DNA of 64,000 nucleotides from Pyramidobacter sp. YE332 (lineage in GTDB: Bacteria; Synergistota; Synergistia; Synergistales; Dethiosulfovibrionaceae): the NCBI RefSeq assembly GCF_033060595.1, contig NZ_CP133038.1, forward strand, positions 1,364,001-1,428,000, read 5' to 3'. The notes beneath the pieces were generated by a model that saw only the letters and a list, made by a program, of their open reading frames with translations, made no database searches and had not been told where the DNA came from. Positions 24,193 through 33,892 of this stretch are shown here, one piece after another (the stretch's first letter is position 1; each line of letters starts with the position of its first letter). The translations under genes and the position numbers were made by a program.

Positions 24193-26808
24193 CTATTCGC
24201 CGCGGAGCTGCTCGAGAATCTCCAAAGCTTCCGCCTCGTCCACCAAGATTTCCCGGGGCTTGCCGCCATGCTGCGGTCCGACGATGCCCATGGACTCCAT
24301 CGTATCGACCATGCGGGCGGCGCGGGTAAAACCGACGCGCATCTGGCGCTGCAGACCGCTCGACGAAGCCACGCCGGTGCTGAGCACGATCTTGATGGCT
24401 TCCTCAAGGCGGCTGTCTTCAAGAAAGTCGGAAGAAGTCCCGCCCTTTTCGTCACTTGCCTCTTCCAGATCGACGTATTCGGGATCGCCGAAAGTGTTGC
24501 GCAGATATTCGACCACCCTGATGTTCGTCTGTTCGTCCAGGAACGGCGACTGGATCCGCAGCGGATGCGGCGTCTTGGTGCTGACAAAGAGCATGTCGCC
24601 CTTGCCCAGCAGATTCTGCGCGCCGGACTTGTCCAGAATGGTTTTCGAGTCGACCGCCGACGGCAGCGCGAAAGACACTCGCGCCGGGATGTTCGCCTTG
24701 ATAGTTCCGGTCAGCACGTTGACGGAGGGGCGCTGCGTCGCCAGCATCAGATGGATTCCGGAGGCGCGCGCTTTCTGCGCCAGACTCATGATGCAGTCTT
24801 CCACTTCTTTCTGAGCCGTCATCATCAGATCGGCCAGCTCGTCCACGATAATCACGATATGAGGCAGACGATCCTTGGGAAGAACTTTACTGTTGTACGA
24901 AAAGATATCCTTGACCTTTGCCTGATAGCAGACGTCGTAGCGCCGCTCCATCTCGCGCACGGCCCAGGCCAGAGCGTGCACGGCCCCCGTCGCCGAGACG
25001 ATGGGTTTGGCGAGAATATGCGGCAGCGACTCGTAGATGCCCATCTCGACCCGCTTCGGATCGACCATGATGAAGCGCAGCTCCGCGGGCGTGTTGTGAT
25101 AGCACAGAGAGACGATGCAGTTATTGACGAAAATGCTCTTGCCCGACCCCGTCGTTCCGGCGATCAGCAGATGCGGCAGGTCTTCCAAACCGGAGATGAG
25201 GATGCGCCCGTCCACCGTCTGCCCCAGCGGCAGCGGCAGCTTGAGTTTCGTTTTCTGGAAAACTTCGCTTTCCAGAATCTGGCGCAGCGGCACGGAACGG
25301 CGATTGACGTTCGGCAGTTCGATGCCCACATACGAGGTGCCGATGATCGGCGCTTCCACTCGGATCGAGGAGACGCCCAGCGCCACGGCAATGTCGTTGC
25401 CGAGAGCCATCACCTTGCTGACCTTGATGCCCGGAGCCAATTGGATCTGATACTGCACGACCGTCGGGCCGATGATCGTGCGCTTCAGTTCCGCGGAAAC
25501 GCCGAAATCGGCAAGAGACAAGATCACTTTCTGTCCGTTTTCCTGCGCCTGCTGATCGTCGATGACCTCTTTGATGTCCCGATGCGGTCCGAGCAGATCG
25601 AGCGGCGGCGGGAAACTTCCCGCGGGAATCGGGCGTCCCGCGCAGAACTGAACGTTCTCCGTCCCGACCAGATCTCCCGACGGTTCCACTTCCACGGAAG
25701 GCTTTTTGCTGATCGGCACGGAACCGGCCGCTGCAAAGGCGCTTTCCGCTTCGCCAGCGCTTCCGGATTCCCCGGAAGTGACGGCGGCGGACGCTCTTTC
25801 GCCATTCGTATCGGAAAGTTCATCTTCCCGCGCCTCCGCCGCTTCATGGCCATAGCGGTCGGACTGGGGCGCGTTGGCAAAATAATCGCCGTAATCTTCG
25901 CTTTCGGCGTTCTCTCCCTGCTCGTCGGCGTATTGCTCGGCATACTCGTCGATGATCTCGCCGTTTTCGCGTTCCTTCCTGCCGTGACCGAACAGCGCCT
26001 TCACGGCAGCGCCCAGCGAGCCCCAGAAGCCTGTTTTTCCGGCGCCGCCGCTTTGGGGCGGGCTTTCCGTTTCAGAAACGGCGGCCTCGGCAGCCTCGGC
26101 TTCTTCGCTGGGCAACGCCTCTTCGGGGATACTTTCTTCCGGTCGCGCCGTTTCGGCCTCACCCTGCACCGCCGGCGCGGCTTCCCCCTCGGCCTGCGCA
26201 GAAGCGGGGGCCTGGGACGCTTTTTCGCGGCGCCAGCGCGGCATGTGAACGAACGACAAACGCTCGCGGAGCCAGGCAACACGAGCAGCGTTGAGATGTC
26301 CATAATTGAATGCCGCCAGTCCGACAAGACACAGCCCCGTCAGCATTGTCCCGATCACGCCGATAAAACGGGGCAGCACCTGAGAAGAGACGTTCCCCAG
26401 AATACCGGGACTGAGAAGTCCGATATTTTCGCCCGCTCCGATGCGCCGAAGCATTCCCAGGAACAGAGTGACGGCGCCGTAAAGACAAAACGTCCCCATC
26501 CACTGGCTGAAGACGGAATGAACCTGACGGTACAGCAAAGAACAAAAAAGGCCGTAGAAAAAATGCAACAGCAGCAGCACAAGACCGCCGCCCGCCAGCC
26601 GCAGCAGGCAGCTCGCCATGTCCTTACCCAGCACGCCGGCGCCTTTGGTGAACAACGAGGCCGTGACATACAGCAGGATCGCCGCCAGAAAAATCTGACA
26701 CAGACGGAACAGCGCGCCGAATTCAAAACCGCGCTTGGCCATCCTGCCACGTGCAGACTGAGTTTTTGTGGCGCGCCGACGCGATTTAAAGCGATTTTTC
26801 GAACTCAT
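24193..26808 (-). CDS. ftsK: DNA translocase FtsK/SpoIIIE
   Basis: Hexameric motor at the division septum that moves chromosome termini and serves XerCD. 871 residues. N-terminal ~190 residues hold four predicted membrane segments (LAAILLYVTASLF, LAGGGLVLLLLHFFYGLF, LYGAVTLFLGMLRR, VIGTMLTGLCLVGLAAF). A Pro/Ala/Glu-rich linker follows to ~residue 400. Then the motor: Walker A LIAGTTGSGKSIFVN, Walker B IVIIVDELADLMM. The C-terminal gamma winged helix is ASSSGLQRQMRVGFTRAARMVDTMESMGIVG. Its ATG overlaps the tldD stop (ATGA). Last gene of the run. Confidence 0.96.
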   Translation of the reverse strand: MSSKNRFKSRRRATKTQSARGRMAKRGFEFGALFRLCQIFLAAILLYVTASLFTKGAGVLGKDMASCLLRLAGGGLVLLLLHFFYGLFCSLLYRQVHSVFSQWMGTFCLYGAVTLFLGMLRRIGAGENIGLLSPGILGNVSSQVLPRFIGVIGTMLTGLCLVGLAAFNYGHLNAARVAWLRERLSFVHMPRWRREKASQAPASAQAEGEAAPAVQGEAETARPEESIPEEALPSEEAEAAEAAVSETESPPQSGGAGKTGFWGSLGAAVKALFGHGRKERENGEIIDEYAEQYADEQGENAESEDYGDYFANAPQSDRYGHEAAEAREDELSDTNGERASAAVTSGESGSAGEAESAFAAAGSVPISKKPSVEVEPSGDLVGTENVQFCAGRPIPAGSFPPPLDLLGPHRDIKEVIDDQQAQENGQKVILSLADFGVSAELKRTIIGPTVVQYQIQLAPGIKVSKVMALGNDIAVALGVSSIRVEAPIIGTSYVGIELPNVNRRSVPLRQILESEVFQKTKLKLPLPLGQTVDGRILISGLEDLPHLLIAGTTGSGKSIFVNNCIVSLCYHNTPAELRFIMVDPKRVEMGIYESLPHILAKPIVSATGAVHALAWAVREMERRYDVCYQAKVKDIFSYNSKVLPKDRLPHIVIIVDELADLMMTAQKEVEDCIMSLAQKARASGIHLMLATQRPSVNVLTGTIKANIPARVSFALPSAVDSKTILDKSGAQNLLGKGDMLFVSTKTPHPLRIQSPFLDEQTNIRVVEYLRNTFGDPEYVDLEEASDEKGGTSSDFLEDSRLEEAIKIVLSTGVASSSGLQRQMRVGFTRAARMVDTMESMGIVGPQHGGKPREILVDEAEALEILEQLRGE

Positions 26809-28160
26809 CTATCAGCGGCCGTCCCTCCGACGACAAGCCCATCGATCAGCAACGATGGCTGTCCGTCTGTGACAGGGAGGCTTTGTCCCTCCTTTTCGCA
26901 CATTCCCGGCTCCATGTGGAGCCTTTTGCCGACGGCGCGGATCCCCATCAGCGCGTCGATGCCGCGGCCGATCAGCGAAGCGCCCTTGACCGGGCGCGTT
27001 ATTTTCCCGTCTTCGATCAGAGAGCCCTGCGTGACGTCGAAAACGAATTCCCCCGTCGTCGTGTTGACTTCGCCGCCGCCCATGCGGCAGACGAAGATCC
27101 CACGGGGAACGCTCTGGATCATCTCGCCCTGCTCGCGGGTCCCTTCGGCCACAAAGGTGTTGCTCATACGCGGCATCGGCAGGCCGGCATAGGACGAGCG
27201 CCGCCCGTTGCCGGTCAGGGGCAGGCCATACAAGCGCGCACATCGTTTGTCCGTCAGGTAGTTTTTCAGAATTCCCCGCTCGATAAGGACCGTCCGCCGG
27301 GAGGGCGTCCCTTCGTCGTCGCAGGCAAAAGAACCGTAGAGTCCGGGGATCGACGCGTCGTCAACGACCGTCACGTCCTCCGCCGCGACCTGTCTGCCGA
27401 TTTTTCCCGCAAAGGACGACTGTTCCTCGAACGCGAGATCGGCTTCCATTCCATGCCCGCAGGCCTCATGGACAATGGTGCCGCCGGCTTCGTCGGATAA
27501 AAGCACCGGCATGGCGCCCGTCGGACACTCCACCGCTTCAAGGTTGAGCAAAGCCTCCCGAAGAGCTCTGCGAGCCACGTTGTTCGCGGAAAGCTCTCGA
27601 AAGAACTCACGGGCGTCTCCGGACAGGGAAAAAGCGTCATAGCCGCTTTCCAGACGTCCATTGCGTTCCACGATCACCTCGGCGGCAAAAGAACAATGTT
27701 CCACTTCCCCGGCACGGCTTCCTTCCGGTGAAACGACGACGTACCGGCGCGCGTTTGCGGAACAGGACAGCGTGATCTGCCTGATCCAGCCGCACTCTGC
27801 CCGCAGGCACCGGTCAGTTTCACCGAAAAAATCCACGTTCTCCGGAAAGAACGCCTGCACGCGGTCAATCGGAAAATTCATTGCGGGAACTTTCCCGCTT
27901 TTGACCGAAGCGATGCGGGCCGCCTCTGCAAGAGCCCGCGCCGCGCCGCCGCGTTCGACGCCGGAAACCACGGCAAAAGCCGAACTCCTGCCTTTCAGCA
28001 AACGGGCGGAACAGCCAGCGGACGAAGAGCTGGAAACCTCTTCGACTTTTCCGTCACTGTAGGACAAACTGCGCGACGCGGAGCGCTGAAAGTACAGATC
28101 GCCCCCATCAATACCGGGCAGAGCGCTCAAAAACTGCCTGCAGTCCTCCAAAGCGGCCAT
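26805..28160 (-). CDS. tldD: Metalloprotease TldD
   Basis: Subunit of the TldD/TldE protease that trims modified peptides. 451 residues with the zinc motif HEACGHGMEADLAFE in the centre and the family segment DDEGTPSRRTVLIERGILKNYLTD, followed by MSNTFVAEG and GGGEVNTTTGEF. The ATG shares one base with the yqeH stop (TAATG), and its own stop overlaps ftsK. The partner TldE/PmbA is not in the window, and its substrate here is unknown. Confidence 0.93.
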   Translation of the reverse strand: MAALEDCRQFLSALPGIDGGDLYFQRSASRSLSYSDGKVEEVSSSSSAGCSARLLKGRSSAFAVVSGVERGGAARALAEAARIASVKSGKVPAMNFPIDRVQAFFPENVDFFGETDRCLRAECGWIRQITLSCSANARRYVVVSPEGSRAGEVEHCSFAAEVIVERNGRLESGYDAFSLSGDAREFFRELSANNVARRALREALLNLEAVECPTGAMPVLLSDEAGGTIVHEACGHGMEADLAFEEQSSFAGKIGRQVAAEDVTVVDDASIPGLYGSFACDDEGTPSRRTVLIERGILKNYLTDKRCARLYGLPLTGNGRRSSYAGLPMPRMSNTFVAEGTREQGEMIQSVPRGIFVCRMGGGEVNTTTGEFVFDVTQGSLIEDGKITRPVKGASLIGRGIDALMGIRAVGKRLHMEPGMCEKEGQSLPVTDGQPSLLIDGLVVGGTAADR

Positions 28161-29293
28161 TAATATTTTTTCTTCCCCTGCAGCCGCCGCGCCGGCGAGG
28201 GAATGAGCCAGGGACGCCGGACTCCCTTCACGAACGCGGGGGCGCGCAGCTTCGCCGTACAAGCGCCGCTGTACAGCGCGACCCAGCCGATGCCGGGGAC
28301 GACCAGATCTTCTTCGGGGCGGATCCGGAACTCTTCTTCACGCCAGCTCTGCGTCCGCAGTTTCGCCGCGCACTTGCGGCACGGCGGCACCAGCAATTCG
28401 CCGACATGATCCTTCATCAGGCCGTCGATGCGTTCTTCGCGGGTGCGATGGATCGTGACGCTGTCAGGAGCGAAAATCCCCAAGCGGACCCAGCCGCGCT
28501 CGCCCGCATCCGCAACTGTAAGCTGCGCCAAGCCGCCCCAAAAAACGGTTTGACCGGTTTTCAGCACCTCGATGCTGCTCTGAAAAACTTTTTTCGGCGA
28601 AAGAGCGGCAAGGCAATCAGGACAGAGCACGGGAACGAAGGGATCCTCCCCCTTCAAGCCGGGAGCGTCCACCAGAACGGGACCGTTCGCCATCCGGTAT
28701 TCCGTCAGTCCCACGGTCGTGCCGGGCAGACGGGACACCGTCGGCACTTCATTCTTCAAAAGCGCGCCGAGGAGCGTGCTCTTGCCGACATTGGCGGCGC
28801 CGGCAAAAAGGAGCCGGTCGTCGGCGTCGAACGTCTCCTCGATGTGCCGTCGCAGTTCGGCCATATCGCCGCGGTTCTGCGCCGAGACCAGGAGAATCTG
28901 TTCCTGACGGACGCCCGTGCGTTCCGACAGCCACTGCAGCACGTCTTTGCGGGTCGTCCACGGTTCGAGCAGGTCGATTTTGTTGGCGATAACAAAGACA
29001 GGCTTTTTCATGCTTTCCGCCCAGTCGAGATCGGGCAGGGAAATCTCCGGACGACTCACGTCAAGGACAAGAAACAGGGCGGCGGCGCCCAGCGCGCGGG
29101 CCCTGATATCCTTTTGGATCCCCGGGTCAGCGAGCAGCGCCTTGCGATAAACGCCGTAATGCTTCATTTGAAAGCAGCGTTTGCAAAGCACGCCTTCGTC
29201 GGGATTCTTGCCCGGCACAAGATAGCCGGGGAGATTCTCGTCAACGCTCTGAAAAACGGCTCCGCAGCCGGGACAACGTTTCTTTTCTTCCAT
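28160..29293 (-). CDS. yqeH: Circularly permuted GTPase YqeH
   Basis: Ribosome-assembly GTPase acting on the small subunit. 377 residues. N-terminal zinc finger (CPGCG at 8-12 and CKRCF at ~37-41). The G motifs are in permuted order: NKIDL (G4), SAQ (G5), then GAANVGKSTLLGALL (G1), PGTTVGLTE (G2) and DAPGLKGE (G3). A C-terminal RNA-binding region with another pair of cysteines (PPCRKCAAKL) follows. The ATG follows GAAGGAG. Sits between mltG and tldD in the long operon. Confidence 0.93.
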   Translation of the reverse strand: MEEKKRCPGCGAVFQSVDENLPGYLVPGKNPDEGVLCKRCFQMKHYGVYRKALLADPGIQKDIRARALGAAALFLVLDVSRPEISLPDLDWAESMKKPVFVIANKIDLLEPWTTRKDVLQWLSERTGVRQEQILLVSAQNRGDMAELRRHIEETFDADDRLLFAGAANVGKSTLLGALLKNEVPTVSRLPGTTVGLTEYRMANGPVLVDAPGLKGEDPFVPVLCPDCLAALSPKKVFQSSIEVLKTGQTVFWGGLAQLTVADAGERGWVRLGIFAPDSVTIHRTREERIDGLMKDHVGELLVPPCRKCAAKLRTQSWREEEFRIRPEEDLVVPGIGWVALYSGACTAKLRAPAFVKGVRRPWLIPSPARRLQGKKKY

Positions 29294-29325
29294 CGGAAGC
29301 GTCTCCTTCTTCTGTTCCCACGAAT

Positions 29326-30318
29326 TTATTTGCTTTTGCGATAGAGCAACACGTTCTTCTGGTGTTCGGCTTCTGTTTTGGCAAAACGATGGCTTCCGTC
29401 GCCGCGGGCCACATAGTAGAGAAAATCGTTCTTCTCAGGTGCCAACGCGCTTTCCCAGGCTTGGGGCGAAGGAACGCAGACAGGAAGCGGCGGGAGCCCC
29501 GCGCTCTTATAGGTATTGTACGGCGAATCCACTTCGAGATGCTTGAACAGCACGCGCTTCAGCGTTTCGCCTTTCTGAAGATACCACGCGTAGACGACGC
29601 TGGCATCGATCTGCAGCAGCATGTTCTGAGCCAGCCGGTTCTCGATGACTCCGGCGATCACAGGGTATTCGCTGTCGATCTGCGCTTCGCGCTGCAGCAG
29701 AGAGGCGATCACCGCCGTCCGCAAAGCGTTGTCCTTATCGTTCAGAAGCGCGCCGAAACGGGCATACCACGCCGCCGACGCCTGTCTGACAAGCTCCGGC
29801 AGAGATGCCTCCGTCAGGGAATAGGTCTCGGGCAAAAGGAACGCGGCGCGTCCTTCGGCGGCGTCGGGCAAAATGCGGCGCATGGCCGCGGGGAAGTTGT
29901 CGAGGTCATTCAGGGCCGCTTTCTGCGCTTCGTCGCTCCCCAGCGAAAAAGGCTTTTGCGGCAGCGCGCCGGGAACGATGATCGCGCTGAAGTACGAAGG
30001 CGCGCTGCTGCTCAGCTGTTCAGCGACATACCAGGAAGGGCCGGAAGATATGTGATACCCCCCGGCGCGAAGCGAACGATCGGCGCCTTTCCTGCCGAGC
30101 CAGTACAGCAGATTGCGGCGGTCGGCAACGAGGTCCTCTTCGGCGATCCTTTGTGCGAAGTGGCGCAGAGATTCTCCCTCTTTCAGGAAGAGCTGAGCCG
30201 TCTTTTCGTTCTTATGGAACGGCATGACGAAGACGTCTTTCCACTGCGAAGGCTTCCAGCGATACACGGCGGCGGCGCCGACAAAAGCGAGCGCAAGGAC
30301 TGCAAGGATTTTTTTCAT
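29326..30318 (-). CDS. mltG: Endolytic murein transglycosylase MltG
   Basis: Cleaves nascent glycan strands to set their length, in the inner membrane. 330 residues. N-terminal hydrophobic helix MKKILAVLALAFVGAAAVY anchors it. A LysM-like segment follows, then the YceG catalytic domain with ASLLQREAQIDSEYPVIAGV (glutamate of the REA motif is the likely acid), ENRLAQNMLLQIDASVVYA and SPYNTYKSAGLPPLP, all diagnostic. In the operon between queA and yqeH. Confidence 0.93.
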   Translation of the reverse strand: MKKILAVLALAFVGAAAVYRWKPSQWKDVFVMPFHKNEKTAQLFLKEGESLRHFAQRIAEEDLVADRRNLLYWLGRKGADRSLRAGGYHISSGPSWYVAEQLSSSAPSYFSAIIVPGALPQKPFSLGSDEAQKAALNDLDNFPAAMRRILPDAAEGRAAFLLPETYSLTEASLPELVRQASAAWYARFGALLNDKDNALRTAVIASLLQREAQIDSEYPVIAGVIENRLAQNMLLQIDASVVYAWYLQKGETLKRVLFKHLEVDSPYNTYKSAGLPPLPVCVPSPQAWESALAPEKNDFLYYVARGDGSHRFAKTEAEHQKNVLLYRKSK

Positions 30319-30332
30319 CGCGGCGCCTGCCT

Positions 30333-31382
30333 TTATACGATCATCATGGCGTCCCCGAACGAAAAGAAGCGATATCGTTCCTTCACCGCTTCGGCGTACG
30401 CTTTCATGGTCAGGTCATAGCCCGCAAAGGCCGCAACCAGCATCACCAACGTGCTCTTGGGAAGATGAAAATTCGTGATCAGCGCGTCCACGACCTTGTA
30501 TTCGAACCCAGGATAGATGAACAGCTCCGTTTCCAGCACGCCCGGATGAAGCCCCCCAGAGGCGGCGGCCATGCCTTCGAGCGTCCTCACCACGGTCGTG
30601 CCGAGGGCGACGACGCGCCCGCCGTTCTTCTTGGCCATGACGATCTTGTCATAGGCATCCTGCGGGATCACGCAGTGTTCGGCATGCATATGATGCCTTC
30701 GAATATCCTCCGTTTTGACGGGGCGGAACGTTCCCAGCCCGACTTCGAGCGTAATGTCGGCGATCGTCACGCCGCGCTTGGCGACTTTCCGAAGCAGCTC
30801 TCGAGTAAAATGGAGGCCGGCCGTCGGCGCCGCCGCAGAACGGGGATCCTTCGCATAAACGGTCTGATAATCCTCGGGGCGCGACGAGCGCTCATGAATA
30901 TAAGGGGGCAGCGGCATCGAGCCGTTTGCCTCGGCCAGAGCGCGCACATCGCAGTCGGCGGGGAAAACGACGCGGCGCACGCCGTCTTCGCTTTTGACGG
31001 CGTCGATTGTGACCACGACGTCGCCGTCAAGGCGCACCCGCGATCCCTCGGGCAGCTTGCGGCCGGGGCGAACCAGAGCCTCCCAGCATTTTTCGCCGTC
31101 GTCCTCCGGACGCAGCAGAAGGACCTCCACCTGGGCGCTGCCGTTGACCTTCACGCCTCCGACGCGCGCGGCCATAACGCGCGTGTCGTTGCGCACAAGG
31201 ACATCGCCGGGGCGAAGCCATTGGAGAACATCGTGGAAATGCTGGTGAAACAGCTTCCCGTCCGCGCGGCGTACGGTCAGAAGGCGGCAACGGTCGCGGG
31301 GGTCCGCCGGTTTTTGCGCGATCAGCTCGGGCGGAAGTTCATAATCATAGGTATTGATGTCGAAAAAGTCCCTCTGCGTCAT
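30333..31382 (-). CDS. queA: S-adenosylmethionine:tRNA ribosyltransferase-isomerase
   Basis: Transfers and isomerises the ribosyl part of SAM onto preQ1 in tRNA, giving epoxyqueuosine. 349 residues with DYELPPELIAQKPADPRDRCRL, VRNDTRVMAARV, ERSSRPEDYQTVYA, GSAAAPTAGLHFT-like (here RSAAAPTAGLHFT) and TNFHLPKSTLVMLVAAFAG. The ATG at 31382 is chosen with AGGAGTGA ten bases before; a TTG two codons earlier is also in frame. Other queuosine genes are not seen in the window. Confidence 0.96.
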   Translation of the reverse strand: MTQRDFFDINTYDYELPPELIAQKPADPRDRCRLLTVRRADGKLFHQHFHDVLQWLRPGDVLVRNDTRVMAARVGGVKVNGSAQVEVLLLRPEDDGEKCWEALVRPGRKLPEGSRVRLDGDVVVTIDAVKSEDGVRRVVFPADCDVRALAEANGSMPLPPYIHERSSRPEDYQTVYAKDPRSAAAPTAGLHFTRELLRKVAKRGVTIADITLEVGLGTFRPVKTEDIRRHHMHAEHCVIPQDAYDKIVMAKKNGGRVVALGTTVVRTLEGMAAASGGLHPGVLETELFIYPGFEYKVVDALITNFHLPKSTLVMLVAAFAGYDLTMKAYAEAVKERYRFFSFGDAMMIV

Positions 31383-31426
31383 TGACAAAAAGTCACTCCT
31401 GTAAAGGTTTGCCGTACGTTATCTCT

Positions 31427-32902
31427 TCATCTCTTTTGGATTGCCGTGCCGGGATAATAAAACTCAAGTATTTTTTCCGCCGACCAGCCTCGATCCGCCA
31501 TGGCCTTGGCTCCCCACTGCGAGAGGCCGACGCCGTGCCCCCAGCCGCGCCCATACAATGTGACGCTGCCGCCGGCGAGGCTGGCGGAAACTGCCGTCCG
31601 GGCCGGATTCGGAATGCGCTTCGCCGTCTCCGCCGGCTGTTCGAGCGGTTCTCGTTTCCGCTCCATTGCCGGCGCCTCAACGCCTAAAGCTTTATACAGG
31701 TAATTCCGGCGCCGCTCGGGATAGAGGATCATGTCCAGGCGTTCGTCGACGTTGAATTTCTTTTGCTCGATCAGCGCCTTGAGCTGCGCGTCTTCAGCCG
31801 TCGTCAGAGGCGTTGGGTCAAAGGCGATTTTTCTCGCGGTCCGGGGCGCTTCGCGACGCTGAACGGGATCGGGCACGTCGGTCGCACGCGGGCCTTCGGG
31901 AGAAAACTCAAAGAACGTGCTACGCACTTTTTTCGCGCCGATCAGGGTGCGAAAAGCCGCGCTGCTGAGCACGGAGCTTCCCGCAGAACCCGTAAATCTC
32001 AGCGCCGCCGCGCGCCCGGCAGCGTCCCGCCGCTCGATGGCGATCTGCGACACCGTTCCCACGCTTTTGCCTTTTTTGGCGAGAGCGTTCTGGATCTCGC
32101 CCGCCGACAGAGAGGCCTCCCAGCGAGCCTTGGGAGATCCGGAGGGAAAGGGTTCTTTGCGAACGACCAGATAGGGGACGCGTTTGCCCCACACGTCGCC
32201 GACATCAGCGGTGGCGCCGCCGCTGTCGGAACAGAAAAAGGTGTGCGCCAAATCGCCCCTGTACGTCAAAACTTGGCCGCGGGTCTGCGCGATCGCGCGG
32301 TCCGTCGAAGCGTGGAGCACGTTCGTGCCTCGATAGACCTGACAATGATCGGTCGTGCAGACGTCATAACCGCTGGCTTCGTGACGTCCCATCTGCGCCA
32401 GCGCGTAGGTCCTGGAGATTACCGCCTGCGCCTTGAGGACTTCCATGGCCCATTGCGGATTGATCTCGTAGCCGAGGACGCCGCGAAGGTATTTTTCAAC
32501 GTCAAGACGGTTGATCACCGTGACCTGCCCGCCGCGGGCCCGCAGCACCAGCTCGCCTTCATAGCTGACTTTGCCGCAGCGGATCTGATGCGGCGAGCTC
32601 ACGATCACAGGAGAAGCATAACTTTTTCCCTGAATGACGACGTTCGATCCGCGCGCGTGAGCGCTGAAACTCGCCGGCAACGAAAAGCGGCGGCCGCCGC
32701 CATCCCTGCCGCTCAAGCTGCGTCCGGAAATCGGCGCGGAAGGCGCGGTCATGAGCCCCACGCGAATCCAGCGCGCCTGAGCCTCAGCCGAAAGGCACAG
32801 GCACAGCGAGAAAAAAAACACGGCGAGAGCGATCTTTTTACAGCAGTTCCAGTTGATCCGGCGCCGCCTGAGGCGGCGTCTTGCCAAGATAACGGTACGC
32901 AT
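31427..32902 (-). CDS. SpoIID/LytB-domain exported protein (amidase enhancer-like)
   Basis: 491 residues. A basic start with a hydrophobic stretch (KKIALAVFFFSLCLCLSAEA) is a signal peptide. The SpoIID fold follows: VINRLDVEKYLRGVLGYEI, LKAQAVISRTYALAQMG, FFCSDSGGATADVGDVWGKR. About 100 residues of unassigned insertion separate it from the closing GRGWGHGVGLSQWGAKAMAD and YYPGTAI. SpoIID cleaves denuded glycan strands in sporulating Firmicutes; here, in a probable non-sporulating diderm, it may act in division or wall turnover. The ATG lies 65 bases inside ruvB; no later start keeps the signal peptide. Ribosome site weak. Confidence 0.83.
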   Translation of the reverse strand: MRTVILARRRLRRRRINWNCCKKIALAVFFFSLCLCLSAEAQARWIRVGLMTAPSAPISGRSLSGRDGGGRRFSLPASFSAHARGSNVVIQGKSYASPVIVSSPHQIRCGKVSYEGELVLRARGGQVTVINRLDVEKYLRGVLGYEINPQWAMEVLKAQAVISRTYALAQMGRHEASGYDVCTTDHCQVYRGTNVLHASTDRAIAQTRGQVLTYRGDLAHTFFCSDSGGATADVGDVWGKRVPYLVVRKEPFPSGSPKARWEASLSAGEIQNALAKKGKSVGTVSQIAIERRDAAGRAAALRFTGSAGSSVLSSAAFRTLIGAKKVRSTFFEFSPEGPRATDVPDPVQRREAPRTARKIAFDPTPLTTAEDAQLKALIEQKKFNVDERLDMILYPERRRNYLYKALGVEAPAMERKREPLEQPAETAKRIPNPARTAVSASLAGGSVTLYGRGWGHGVGLSQWGAKAMADRGWSAEKILEFYYPGTAIQKR

Positions 32903-33881
32903 TTTCCGTTGCTTTCCTCCCTCGAGGGGTGCGTTCGATCATGCCCTTTTGAATCAGATAGGGCTCGTAGATGTCTTCGATCGTCTGAGGTTCTTCGTTC
33001 AGCGCGGCGGCAAGGGTCGAAAGCCCCACGGGACCGCCGTCGAAAAGGCTGACGATGGCGTCGAGTATTTTGCGGTCGCCGTCGTCCAGCCCCAGTCCGT
33101 CAAGGCCGAGCGTATCCATCGCCCGCGCCGCCAGAGCGGCTTCGACGGTCGGCACGCCGGCCACCTCGGCGAAGTCGCGGACGCGGCGTAGCAGCCTCAG
33201 GGCGATCCGCGGCGTCCCGCGCGAACGGCTGGCGATCGCGCGGCAGGCGTCGGGCTCCACTTTCATGTTCATCACGCCCGCGCCGCGGTCGAGAATGACG
33301 CACAGTTCCTCCGCCGTATAGAGCCGCAGCTGCTCGACGATGCCAAACCGCGCGCGCAGCGGCGCGCTGAGCAGCCCCAGGCGGGTCGTGGCCCCCACCA
33401 GCGTGAAGTGCGGCAGGTTCAGGCAGATGCTGCGCGCCAGAGGCCCCTTGCCGACGATGATGTGCAGCGTGAAGTCCTCCATGGCGGAGTACAGCACTTC
33501 TTCGATCGTCGTGGACATGCGGTGGATCTCGTCGATGAACAGCACGTCGTGATCCTGAAGGTTCGAGAGGATCGCCGCGAGATCGCCGGGCTTCTCCAGC
33601 GCCGGCCCCGTCGTCACTCGCAGCTCGCTGTCCATTTCATGGGCGATGATGCCGGCCAGGGTCGTCTTTCCCAAGCCGGGAGGCCCGTAAAAGAGGACGT
33701 GGTCCAGCGCTTCTTCGCGCTTCTTCGCGGCCTGGATATAGACTTCCAGCTTGGATTTTATCTCCGTCTGGCCGTTGAAATCGGATAACTGGAGGGGGCG
33801 AAGGCCCCTCTCGTCTTCCCGCTCTTTGAGCTCTTCGAGCGGGGGCAGATCGAAACCGCGATGAATGTTTTCTTTGTCCAA
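32838..33881 (-). CDS. ruvB: Holliday junction branch-migration helicase RuvB
   Basis: AAA+ motor of the RuvABC resolvasome. 347 residues with Walker A YGPPGLGKTTLAGIIAHEM, Walker B VLFIDEIHR, sensor TLVGATTRLGLLS, and the C-terminal winged helix ending TPRGRKATENAYRYLG. Follows ruvA after 11 bases, as part of yebC-ruvC-ruvA-ruvB. Confidence 0.98.
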   Translation of the reverse strand: MDKENIHRGFDLPPLEELKEREDERGLRPLQLSDFNGQTEIKSKLEVYIQAAKKREEALDHVLFYGPPGLGKTTLAGIIAHEMDSELRVTTGPALEKPGDLAAILSNLQDHDVLFIDEIHRMSTTIEEVLYSAMEDFTLHIIVGKGPLARSICLNLPHFTLVGATTRLGLLSAPLRARFGIVEQLRLYTAEELCVILDRGAGVMNMKVEPDACRAIASRSRGTPRIALRLLRRVRDFAEVAGVPTVEAALAARAMDTLGLDGLGLDDGDRKILDAIVSLFDGGPVGLSTLAAALNEEPQTIEDIYEPYLIQKGMIERTPRGRKATENAYRYLGKTPPQAAPDQLELL

Positions 33882-33892
33882 AACGCATCACC

